Positions 1 through 10,239 of a stretch of DNA of 64,000 nt are shown here, piece by piece. The translations under genes were made by a program, and so were the position numbers. Each line of letters starts with the position of its first letter. Positions within the stretch are counted from its first letter, which is position 1. The notes below the pieces were generated by a model, which saw only the letters and a list, made by a program, of their open reading frames with translations, was not told where the DNA came from and did not search any database. Location: positions 1,922,001-1,986,000 of the forward strand of contig JAPEIS010000006.1 in the NCBI GenBank assembly GCA_029531795.1, in the 5' to 3' direction. Origin of the DNA: Sclerotinia nivalis (taxonomy: Eukaryota > Ascomycota > Leotiomycetes > Helotiales > Sclerotiniaceae).

Positions 1-106
1 GAATTAATAAATATAAAGATAAGCTTATAGTTATCATTTCATCAATTCTTATATCAAATTCAGGATCTTCTTTTCATCTTGTTTGATCAATTTAAATTTG
101 TAGTTC

Positions 107-566
107 TATTACAGCGACCTTTTCAATTGTAAGCTGAAAAATACAAGGTTTCCTTGATCAAATAAATATAACAATGATATCGATAGAAATTCGAAAAGAT
201 CAATCAAATAAATATAAGAGTTTCGCTAATTCAATAACTTCGATAAATATAACTAACTAGATATTCTAATCTTCTTAAAAGATATTTTATCCTTCTCAGA
301 AAGACTAATGAATTTATTATAATATAACAATGATCTTAATTCAAAGCATAATAGAATAAATCAATTAATCTATACTAAAGAATAACAAATTATTATACAA
401 AAAATAATGAAGTTGAACCTTTTATAGTCCCCTCGAAAAAGACCAAAACCTAAGCGAATATAGAATGAAATAAATGCAAGATAATCCTAAAACATTTTGA
501 TCCCTTCGAAAGGGACCAAAGAGCAAAATAAAGAATGACCTAAGGTATTAATACAGGATCGTTACA
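107..566 (-). other. Possible LTR at the left edge
   Basis: Read on the minus strand this block starts TGTAACGATCC and ends GCTGTAATA, which resembles the TG...CA ends of an LTR after C-to-T change. It contains a TATA-like motif, ACTATAAAAGG, about 140 bases from its start, and is less AT-rich than its surroundings. The flanking five bases (AGTTC and ATAAC) do not match, so it is not a clean solo LTR. If it is a 5' LTR, its element lies beyond the left edge. No second copy was seen in the window, so this call is weak. Confidence 0.3.
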
Positions 567-876
567 ATAACTTTCCTTTATAAAGATATTATAAATTCTT
601 TTATATATAACAATTCTAGAATGAATATAAGCAATTTTATATATTATAATTGTTTAATATATCTAATATATAAAACTGTTATAAATATATCAAAAATACT
701 TATATATATAATATATTCTTTAATAATAATAGCACATTGTTTTAACTATAATACTTATCTACTAAATCAAGAATAATTGCTATATTATCTCATTAATCTA
801 TATCAACTTTATATATAATTATTTAATAAATAAGAGATAAAATAAAGAAAATTTTCGGAACAATATCAGATTAACA

Positions 877-966
877 GATTTATATAATAGAACAACAGGG
901 ATAATGGATTTATATAGTGTAACAACAAAAATAATAAACTTATATAATAAAACAATAGTAACAAAA
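877..966. repeat. Three tandem copies of a 30-base unit
   Basis: Units at 877-906, 907-936 and 937-966 have an exact 30-base period. They share the core GATTTATATA followed by AACAACA and AATAAT-like ends, with a few transitions between copies. The period is a multiple of three. One frame gives a ten-residue N- and Q/W-rich repeat if the stops are read as mutated Q or W codons, so it may be left over from a coding repeat. No parent element is recognised. Confidence 0.55.
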
Positions 967-1987
967 AAATCGATCTACGATTTTTAAGACAAGCAGAATA
1001 ATAAGGATAACAGTAAGCTATTATCACTAATAGAGTTTCAAATATTTTGCAGATATTAATATTGATAATTTACTATATAGTATATCACTATTAATTGTCT
1101 TTATTCAATATTATATTATATTATATATATATTCTTTGAATTCTTTTTATAATATATTAGAATTTGATATAGAACCTTTAAATCAATATCAAATCGCAAA
1201 CGATTATTATTGAAAATATTGAATAATATAATCTATCTATCTTCTTTCAATCGATTAGAAAATAATACTTATTATCATTTCGAAATATAAATTTAATCTG
1301 AAAAAAAAAACTTTACTTTTTCAATATTAAAACCTTTGTAGAATAATAATTTTTGAAATTTTGAAGGTTTTCTTTGAAGAGTGTAAATAGAATTAAATAT
1401 TATCTTTATTTCATTAATAATTGCTAATAACAAATTAGATATCCTTTCCTATATAAAACAAAGATTTCTTCGATTTCTTATTGATTTGCTTATTTAAAAA
1501 CATCGAATTTTTCTTATATATTTTTAAATCTTCGTATCAAATCTAATTCCAATTGTATAATAAATTAACAATTAGATATAAACATTTTGCTTTCAATCCT
1601 ATTTAGAATTCTAAAAGTATTGTTTTTTTAACTTTAAAAAATATTTAAATTAATCGAACAATCTAAAGTATTTCTTGTTCCTATTATTATTATCCAATAG
1701 AATATTGTTAAGATATCGATAATAACTTATTGATAAATTGTTTTTAAAAGGAAATAAAAAGAATTATTAAAATTATATAAATAAAGAATCAATTAATCGT
1801 AAAACAATAATCAAACTTTTCATTACTCTTTCTAATCTATAGAGAAACTATTACTTTTAAATTCAATCAATAAAGAGATATCAGAATATTTATAATTTAT
1901 TATTATTTTTTATTTTTATAATCAAAATAAAGAAACCTATTTACTAAATATTCCAAATTAATTGATAACGTTTCTATATTGATAATT

Positions 1988-2047
1988 CGAAATGAGAACG
2001 CCCCCTTGTAGATTTCCTGATCGAGACTGTTGCGTAGTCGTAACAAT
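1988..2047. other. Less AT-rich patch, possible element edge
   Basis: A 60-base island with clearly higher GC in the AT-rich desert. On the minus strand it begins TGTTACGACTACGC, like an LTR start, and contains AAGGGGGCG, like a polypurine tract. No partner was found in the window. It may be a fragment of an unrelated element. Confidence 0.25.
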
Positions 2048-3289
2048 ATAACTAATTATGATCTCAATATCTATATTAAAAAAGTATAATGGAATTATTG
2101 AATAACAAAATAATTTCATATTGATATAATGAATTTATTAATAATATTATTATAATAAACTTTAAATCGATCTGTATTTACTAAATTTAATAAAAAGAGA
2201 ATATCTATTTCGAGAATAAAATTTTTTATTAATCTGAATAATAATATATTAAAAAATGATTCTATTCAAATCGTAATTTTTTTTTTAAATCTGATATTTG
2301 TTATTTCAATTGTTTTTAGATTGTATTCAATATCAAATATCTTTTATTATATTTAATATTAATCAAATTTTATGATTAAAAAACTGATAATTTTTATATC
2401 AATATATATTCTATAAAATTCTTTATTAATATAAATTAATCTTTTATAAAATATTTTGAATTTAATTTTTTTTGATTATTCTATAACGAAATGATCAATT
2501 AATTAATTGATTAAATATTTCTTTTCTATTAATAAATTTTAAATTAATAAAGAAACTATTATTGATTATATAATCATTATTATTGAATTCTAAATTTATA
2601 AAAAAGTTTCTATTTCTTTATCGAATTTATTTTTATTATCAATTATTTTTCCTTTATAATTTATTAATTATTGATTATAATAATTTTTGAAAATAAAATT
2701 ATTTTCTTTCTTGAATTTTATTTTATATTATTATCTAGATTCTTTTTATTTTTCTTTTAAATATTTAATAAAATAATATTCTTTTCTTTTATAAATTTAA
2801 TATTTTAAATTATAATAATTATAATTATAATAATTATAATTTCGAAAGTCACTTCGAAAACGAAAGTTATATTAAAGATTTTAATAATATTTTCAATCAA
2901 TAAAAAAATATTGAATTTTCCTTTTTAACCTTTTTTAAATATTAATGAATTTTTTTAATTGAATAATAAATCTTAATATTTCTTCTTTTCTATTTATATA
3001 TACTATATTATATATAAAGATCTCTTTATATATTTATATTAGTTATATATAAAAATACTTTATTAAATATATCTCTAATTCGAATCCAAATTCTAATTGA
3101 TATAAATCCTTAATTATTAATATAAAGGAATTATTTAAGATTTTATCTTTATTTTTTTCTTAAATCTTTTTAAATATAATTTTGTTTTATTTATATAATA
3201 TATAATAATAATTTTAATCTCCTTTCAAATTTTATTTGATAAAAATAAATAATAAATCTATATAATTAATATAAAAGAATTCAAATTGT

Positions 3290-3352
3290 TAGAACACGTG
3301 ATACACATTAGTACTAGGCTTCTGTACTAATCCTTTATATCTTATAGTACAA
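3290..3352 (+). other. LTR-like fragment before the LINE array
   Basis: The sequence begins TGTTAGAACACGTGATAC, a start often seen in Ty1/copia LTRs, and is less AT-rich than the DNA to its left. It runs straight into the truncated 5' end of LINE copy 1. Similarity to the other LINE copies fades near 3345-3353, so this piece is probably target DNA. The rest of the supposed LTR was not found. Confidence 0.25.
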
Positions 3353-3360
3353 ACCCAAAA

Positions 3361-4347
3361 ACTGGGAACCGAACCGGATCTCAACCCAAAACTCAATCTC
3401 AAATCTCACACAAAACTGATACTCGCCTTTTTGTTCGAATTGGACTCGACCATCCAGCTCGAAAAGCCAGTTCCTTTGCTGTACTTAGTACATTGAAAGA
3501 ACAATTAGGAAACGATACTAAACTTCTGAAAGAAATCCAAACAATAAATACTGAATTCGCATTATATACAAACTCTCTAGCGAACTTAACAGCTTTAGAA
3601 AACCTTTCAAATATAATCGAAAAAGTATTCGAAACCTGCAAAATCGAACAACAACAATCATGGATTACTTATTGATTGAATTACATTCCACGAATTGTTA
3701 CAACTCTGGGAGATTCACAACAATTGATCATCATCCCAATCGAATCGGAAACTATACTTGACACTATCAACGATAATACAGAACAACAAGCGATTCAAGT
3801 AATTGAATCTACACAAAGCAAAGAATCCGGATTGTATAATTTTACTTAGTTCTTGAGTTTTCCAACTTTGCAATATACAGCCCTTTCCAAGAACCTTCGG
3901 ATTCTAGGAACTACAATTAATACTTTCCAAATCGTTTTCAAACTCAAGATAATCCAATGTATTTGATGCTTTCAATAATACAATACTCGAGCTTGCTCTC
4001 GTCCAGAAAGATGCCGAATCTGTAGTACAACCGAATATATAGAAAAGAATCATTCAATTCGATGCAATACAATCTATATTTGCCTAACGAGGTATTTACA
4101 TTGTGAAGGTTTTTATTTTGCAAACGATCTACATTGCTCTTTTCGTTTTACTTACAAAAGCCCCAAAAGCAAATCGGAAAAACAAGCTATTCAGAAAACC
4201 TCAAAAGAAGCTAAAACTAGAGCTTGTACTAATGCAAAATTGCTTTCGAACCTTAAAAGCCGATTCCTCTATAGAAGAATCTATTGTTCTTTCAACTTTA
4301 ATCCGAACTCCTTTGATATTATTTTCATTGATATTATCCTCTTTTAA
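3361..4347 (+). pseudogene. LINE copy 1 ORF1 (gag-like), truncated
   Basis: ORF1 of a Tad-like LINE; in this group it encodes an RNA-binding protein that packages the element RNA. One frame runs from about 3361 through the start-proximal motif LDHPARKASSFAVL (near 3445) and the segment LLKEIQTINTEF to a Cys/His-rich zinc-knuckle region at 3958-4107. The knuckle region shows RACSRPERCRICS, HSIRCN and a final LHCEG. The frame is interrupted by stops near 3674 and 3847 and within the knuckles, all explicable as CAA or TGG mutated by transition. The first ~170 codons present in copy 3 are missing. The C-terminal end near 4345 is uncertain. Confidence 0.8.
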
Positions 4348-4430
4348 TCTTTCTAATCGTTTTATAATATTAAAAACTCTTTCTCTTCCGATTCCTTTTA
4401 ATATATAATCCTAGATTATCTTCTAAACCA

Positions 4431-7400
4431 TTGACCATTTTACAAGCTAATGTAGTTAAAAACGCTACTTTACACGAATTAGCATTTTCCTTAGCCAATG
4501 ATTCTTGTATTGATATAATTCTGATTCAAGAACCTTATATATTCTCAGATATCTTATATCGAATCACTAAATCTCATCTTGCTTATAAAACTTTCATATC
4601 ACTCGATAACTAGGAAACCCGACCTTGTATAATGTTTTATACTCGTAAAAATGCAGGCATTCGAATTAGTCAACTCCGGCCTGTATCCTTCCGGGATTTA
4701 TTATTTTTACAAATTCAATTTTTAACTGGTTCTATTCTTACAATCATTAATATTTATAATGCTTCTAGAGGTTGTACAAATGAGAATCAAGCAATACAAA
4801 CTCTCTTTGATTTACCTTCGAACATTTTAAATTCTATACTCCTTGTAGAGGATCTAAACCTTTATTATTCGAGATGGAATCTCTTTTGCCTTTCATATTC
4901 AAGTTCTGTAGAATCTTTTACAATCTAATTAGATATAAATTCTTTCAACTTTCTTTCTACAATCGGTGAATCTATCTACAATTTGGGCAACGTTCTCGAT
5001 CTAGCTTTCCTTTCAGGATTATATACAGCCAATACAGCTTCTGCACTACATTTGGATACAATTTCCGATCACCGATCCTTATTGACAACTTTGAATTAGA
5101 ATACAAGATTTCAGGATCCGATCCAAAGACTCCGAATCAATATATTAGACAAAAAACTCTTCTCTACTTTATTAACAAAGAATCTATTGAATCTAGATTT
5201 ACTAGCTCTGAACACAACTACAAATCTTGATAAATTAGCTTTAGATATCATTCAAGCTCTACAATCAGCATATACAGGATCAGTTCAAAGATCACTCGAC
5301 CGAAACACAAATCAACCATGGTGGAACGAGGCCTGCTGGATAGCTATTCAAGAAAACCGAACGAACAACTCTCCAGAATCAAAACAAAATCTTCGAAAGG
5401 TTATCAAAAAAGCGAAAAAGGAATTCTGGCTTTCTAAGCTTGATTCAATCAAAGAAATAAAAGATATCTTTAAAATGACAAAATAGCATCAATCAGCTAG
5501 AACATATCGAACTCCTCCTTTAGTAGATCCTTTAAATCATTCTCTTGCTACAATAATTCAAACTAAAAAAGATCTACTCATCAATAATCTGCTGACCAAT
5601 ACAGCTGAAATTAACGATATCCTATTTGATTCGCTTTCAACTTTCATTCGTTCAATTGCCTTTTCTGCTATCACAATTCAGGATATTCAAATTGCTATTC
5701 TTCGTACGGGTAATACAGCTCCAGGAATAGACGAGATCCCTATCAAGATCTTATAGTTAGTATAATCATTGATCGAATTATATATCTTACAACTCTTTCA
5801 AAAATGCTTCGAAATAGGTTACCATCCTAAATACTTCCGATCAGCGATTGTAGCCATCGTTCCGAAACCGAACAAATCAAATTGTACAAATTCTAGATCT
5901 TATAGATCAATAGCCCTACTCTCAATATTAGAAAAAGATCTCGAACATTTGATTGCAAAGAAGATATCCTGGATTGCTATAACCCTCAAAGTACTAACCA
6001 AACAACAATTCGGAGCACTTCTTCTGTATTCATCAATCGATCTTACAACTTGCTTTATATATGATTTGGAAATGGTTTTGAATTCAGGTTCTAAAGTTAT
6101 CTTATTAATTATAGATATCAAAAATACTTTTGATACTATTCTCCCAAGATGTTTGATCCGTCGATTCAGGGAACAAGGATAGTTTGATAACCTAATTCGA
6201 TGGATACAATCGTTCTCTATAAATCGAACAATTTGTATTCGACTTGATAGCGAAACAAAGTCTAATACTAATATTGAATGTAATTTGCTACAAAGCTCCC
6301 CAATTTCGCTTATTCTTTTTATACTTTATATAGCCCCTTTGTTTTGATTAAATAATCCTATTCGAAGATTTGGATATATAGATAATATTGTACTAGTAGC
6401 TTTTTCTTTAAGCTTACAATCTAATTGTAATCAATTACAATCCGAAATGCTAAAGGCTTTGGATTGGGGCAAATCTGAAAGGATCACTTTCGATCCTATA
6501 AAGTCTGAATTGATTCATTTCTTTAAAGATTCCAGGAAAGGTATCGAAAGCCTTATTATCCATACAGAAAATCTTTCAATAATGGAGAAACCAGGTCTAT
6601 TAAGATGGTTAGGGGTTTATTTCGATAGAGAACTGAATTTCAAATCTTATATCCAGATCCTTTTAGTTAAGGCTTTCACAATTGCGAATACATTGCATTC
6701 GCTTGGAAGGACAACCCAAAGCATCCTATCAATTTTGTTTCAAAGAACGATTACAATCTGTGTTCTAAAGAAATGCTATTTTGCAATCGAAACCTGGTGG
6801 TCTAGCCGAATTAGGAAACGAGGTCTAAACTTCACAATCTCGAATCAAATGGATAGACATTTGAAGCTTTTGAATAAGATTGTATTAACTAACGTTCGAG
6901 TAATCCTCCCTGTATTCTGTATAATTAATACTGCTGCTTTATACAAGGAATCAAATCTGATGTCTCCTGAGATTGAACTAAATTTGATATCCCAGAGCTT
7001 CGCTGTCCGAACGGCTCGGCTAGATCCTAAACATCCCCTTCGAATTCGAACCAAAAATATCCTAACTAAAATTGAAGCTAGAACTACTGAATCAAAATTC
7101 TCAAGAATTATCCTAGCTTTTTCAAAAGCTGAATATATCAATCTAATTGCTTTTCCCCTTTGGAGGAACAAAGAACTATATATTATTACAGAAACCTAGA
7201 TCGATAACCCTCTCAATCGTTCGAAGAAATAAGCAGTTAAGGATTTCGAAAGGTTTATATCTACGATTCCAAAAAGTGATTTACAAATCTTCTCCAATAA
7301 TTCGAAAAGCAAAACTTTGGATAGTGCTACAAAAGATAGATCAATGATTTATCAATATAATCTACAAATGGATCGATAGACTTTCTCACTAGGCTGTAAT

Positions 7401-8188
7401 ACTGAAATCTTCGATACCAAAACAGCTGCAACTTTGAAAAATGCTCAAACAGCAATACAGTTACCCTCAACTAGGTTCGCTACAGACCTCTGGATTTTCT
7501 TGGATAACCTAAAGGTTGTTATACGATTAGACTCTCATTCCACTGGATCCTTTCAATTTGTATTTGAAGAATTCTGCGAACTAATTACAGCTTAGCCTTT
7601 CAGGCCTTGCTTGCTATATATTCGCCCTAGTTCAATTCGAATTCGATGGATTCCTAAACACCTAGATATCCCCGAAAACAAAGTAACAAATAAAACAACT
7701 AAAAAGAGAGCAGTATTTTCATTTTTATTTGATTTTATTTATACTCTCGCCTCCTTGAAAAGAATCGCTAAAACGAATACCAAATCAACAAAAGCTAAAT
7801 TATAAACAATCACAGCACCACAAAGCTACAATGATCTTTTTATAACTTATAACAACAAATCGATTATACTTTCTTTTGATCGAACAATACTAGAATATAT
7901 CCTAGCAACCAAATCTCAACACAGCGATTTCGCAGCGTATCACGATCGCTTCAATCACGAAAATGCTTATATGCTATACTCATATAGGAAAAGAAAATCC
8001 CCTCTTCATTTTTACTTTTGTAAAATTGAAAATGCTCAAAAAACCCTTTCAAAGTTATTATCATCTGAAGCCATCCCCTATCTTTTGGAAAGCATAAAAG
8101 GAGTAACAAAACTAGCAATTTGATTCAAATCTACAAGATTCTATCAGGATGTATATCCTCGATTCCTTATACAATTTATTGATTGAAG
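4431..8188 (+). pseudogene. LINE copy 1 ORF2 (endonuclease-RT-RNase H), nonsense-broken
   Basis: The pol protein of the LINE; it nicks target DNA and reverse-transcribes the element RNA. All domains lie in one frame. Endonuclease: IILIQEPYIF near 4515 and LLVEDLNLYYSRW near 4840 (family form GDFN). Reverse transcriptase at about 5640-6480: IVAIVPKPNKSN, LLIIDIKNTFD and the catalytic YIDN at 6375-6386, where the second Asp of Y-x-D-D has become Asn. RNase H at about 7380-7805, with IRWIPKHLDIPENK near 7640. C-terminal zinc finger near 8000: SYRKRKSPLHFYFC. The stops (for example 4611, 4926, 5484, 5755 and 6180) sit at former Gln or Trp codons. No frameshift was seen in this copy. Confidence 0.9.
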
Positions 8189-8292
8189 GATTGTTTTGAT
8201 TTTTATTTTTATTTTTATTTTATATTATTTTTGGATTTTCTTTGTATAAGGCATTGGATTTTAGTTCGGAAAGATTGAGTTTGTATAAATTT

Positions 8293-8307
8293 AAAAAAAA
8301 AAAAAAA
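8293..8307 (+). repeat. Poly(A) tail of LINE copy 1
   Basis: Fifteen consecutive A follow the 3' UTR, as expected for a LINE 3' end. The equivalent tract in copy 2 is twenty A at 16936-16955. Sequence resembling the leader of the next copy follows directly. Confidence 0.75.
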
Positions 8308-8697
8308 TCTTTATATTAACAAAATCACATTAAAAAGCTCGATTGCGATAACGAAGAAGAGGAGATCAGGAATCGAGGGATCTAATTGTATTGTGGAGAA
8401 TAGTTGAAATATCTACTCAAAGGATTAACTCAATATACAACGACAATCATATAAACCCTGCTGAAGCATTTAGTATATATAATACTAGTAAATTTAGATT
8501 AGTTAGTTAGAAACCCAGGGGCCTTCCTCCCCTGGCGTCCTTTGTCCCAATTGGGAATTTGAGGCCTGTGCTTCGCACAGAGCCTCGGACGAAAAATATC
8601 ACACACACACACACATATATCTTATAGTATACATACAACATTATCGAAGAATTGAATTTTTCGAAAAACGCGTTTATTATCGCGTTTCATTAATCAA
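8308..8697 (+). other. LINE-LINE junction segment, probable 5' UTR of copy 2
   Basis: About 390 bases between the poly(A) of copy 1 and the ORF1 region of copy 2. The same segment recurs between copies 2 and 3 (16956-17343). It contains a hairpin-rich GC core (8515-8591) and a short CA microsatellite (8600-8616). Because it follows a poly(A) tail and precedes ORF1, I favour a 5' UTR. With no isolated copy in the window, a 3' tail of the previous copy ending in the CA repeat remains possible. Confidence 0.6.
8515..8591 (+). other. Predicted structured RNA element in the LINE leader
   Basis: Four nested or adjacent pairings fit in 77 bases. CCAGGGG (8515-8521) pairs with CCCCTGG (8529-8535). 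CGTCC (8536-8540) pairs with GGACG (8587-8591) and encloses the palindrome TCCCAATTGGGA (8545-8556) and a long hairpin. That hairpin has outer stem GAGGC/GCCTC (8561-8565, 8582-8586) and inner stem CTGTGC/GCACAG (8566-8571, 8575-8580). It is one of the most GC-rich spots in the LINE array. A promoter, RT-recognition or translation role is possible; none is shown. Confidence 0.5.
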
Positions 8698-10210
8698 TTG
8701 ATCGTTTTTATTATCCATAGGATTTAAAAACGAAACTTTTCAGTTCCAACAAACGTTATACAGATGCATTTCCGCTATTATACTTTTCGCTTCTTCGATT
8801 TCTTCCCTTTTTCAATCTTTGACTAATACAATCAAAGCTGCTACTAATAAAGCAAATGAAGATCAATAGATTTTTAATTCTATTGTTCTATTGTTTTATT
8901 ATGGGATAAATACCTTAATATCGAAACAATTCGAGTTTTCCTTACTCGATTTCGTAAACCCCTAATTACATTTTGCATCGATATTTCTTTTATTGTAAAC
9001 AAAGATTTCGATTTATATATCAATAAATTATATCCTCTTTGAGTTACCAAATCCTTTGTTACTTTTTCTGCTTAACCAAATCCCAATTCTATATAACAAA
9101 AAACTACAATTTAATACCTTAAGGATTTTATTTATATTCAGAAAGTTATAATTTCAGTTATACAATTTATAATTTCAAAAATTGAAAATCAATCCAAAAC
9201 TCAATCTAAAACTTTGAACAAAATCGATATTTGTCTTTTTGTTTATATCGGATTCGATCATTTAATTTGAAAAATCAGTTTTTTTGTTATACTAAATGTA
9301 TTAAAAGAACAATTAGGAATTAATACAAATCTTTTTAAAAAAATTCAAATAATTAATATTGAATTTGTATTATATATGAATTCTCTAACGGATTTAATAG
9401 TATTGGAAAATCTTTCAAATATAATTGAAAAAATATTTGAAATTTGTAAAATTGAATAATAACAATCATAGATTATCTATCGATTGAATTATATTCTACA
9501 AATTGTTACAATTCTGGGAGATTCACAACAATTGATTATCGTTTCAATCGAATCGGAAACTATATTCGAGATTATCAATAATAATATAGAACAATAAACA
9601 ATTCAAACAATTGAATATATATAAAGCAAAGAATTCAATTTATATAATTCTATTTGATTTTTGAACTTCTTAACCTTGCAATATATAGCTTTTTCCAAGA
9701 ATCTCTGAATTCTAGAAACTATAACTAATACCTCTCGGATCGTTTTCAAATCCAAGATAATCCAATATATTTGATATTTTCAATAATACAATATTCAAGT
9801 TTGCTTTCATTCTGAAAAATACTGAATCTGCAATACAATCGAATATACAGAAAAAAACTATTCTATTAAATATAATACAATTCATAATTGTCTAACAAGA
9901 TGTCTTCATTATAAGGGATTTTATCTAGTAAATGATCTTAAATGCCCCTTTTATCTTATCATCAAAGATTTCAAATCCAAAAAACAAATTATCTAGAAAA
10001 TATCAAAAATAATTAGAATCAAAATTTGTATTAATACAAAATACTCTAAAACTTTAAAAGCTGATTTTCTAATAAAAATTTTTATTATTCTTTCAACTTC
10101 ATTTCGAATTATCCAAATACTATCTTTACTAATTTTATTCCCTACCAATTTTTCCAATCGTTTTATTATATTAGAAACCACTTCTTTTTCGATTCCATTT
10201 AATATATAAT
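8698..10210 (+). pseudogene. LINE copy 2 ORF1 (gag-like)
   Basis: Homologous to ORF1 of copies 1 and 3. It includes the N-terminal part missing from copy 1 (8698-9200), then the conserved segment near 9230-9460 and the Cys-rich zinc-knuckle region around 9780-9920. Many Gln codons are TAA and several Cys codons have become Tyr. No usable reading frame remains. Confidence 0.75.
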
Positions 10211-10239
10211 TCAAAAACATTTTCAAAATTTTTAATCAT

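Larger units (their letters stand above)
567..3289. other. AT-rich stretch with no recognisable gene
   Basis: About 2.7 kb of very AT-rich sequence dense with stops in all frames. I recognise no conserved domain, RNA gene or terminal repeat pair. The only structures I see are a short 30-base tandem repeat and a 60-base less AT-rich patch, listed separately. It probably holds older, fully decayed repeats, but this is inference. Confidence 0.5.
3353..8307 (+). mobile_element. LINE copy 1 (Tad1/I-like), 5'-truncated
   Basis: A non-LTR retrotransposon with ORF1, ORF2 and a 15-base poly(A) tail at 8293-8307. Compared with copies 2 and 3 it lacks the 5' leader and about the first 170 codons of ORF1, as expected from incomplete target-primed reverse transcription. 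It is the least mutated of the three copies. ORF2 lies in one frame for over 3.7 kb and is broken only by stop codons. Domain order (apurinic-type endonuclease, reverse transcriptase, type I RNase H, C-terminal zinc finger) fits the fungal Tad1/I group. The exact clade is inferred from motifs. Confidence 0.92.

Noticed and set aside
107..566. Solo LTR
   Set aside because: Flanking pentamers AGTTC and ATAAC do not match, so only a weak LTR-like call is kept.
6845..7171. 108-residue minus-strand open frame
   Set aside because: It is a shadow of the LINE copy 1 ORF2 thumb region on the other strand.
4431..8188. Alternative genetic code (TAA/TAG as Gln, TGA as Trp) keeping the long frames alive
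   Set aside because: Sister copies have CAA or TGG at many of these sites, and the same transitions also change non-stop codons and catalytic residues; RIP explains both.
8600..8616. CA repeat as part of a CRISPR or satellite array
   Set aside because: It is a single short microsatellite, with a broken counterpart at the next LINE junction; there are no spacers.
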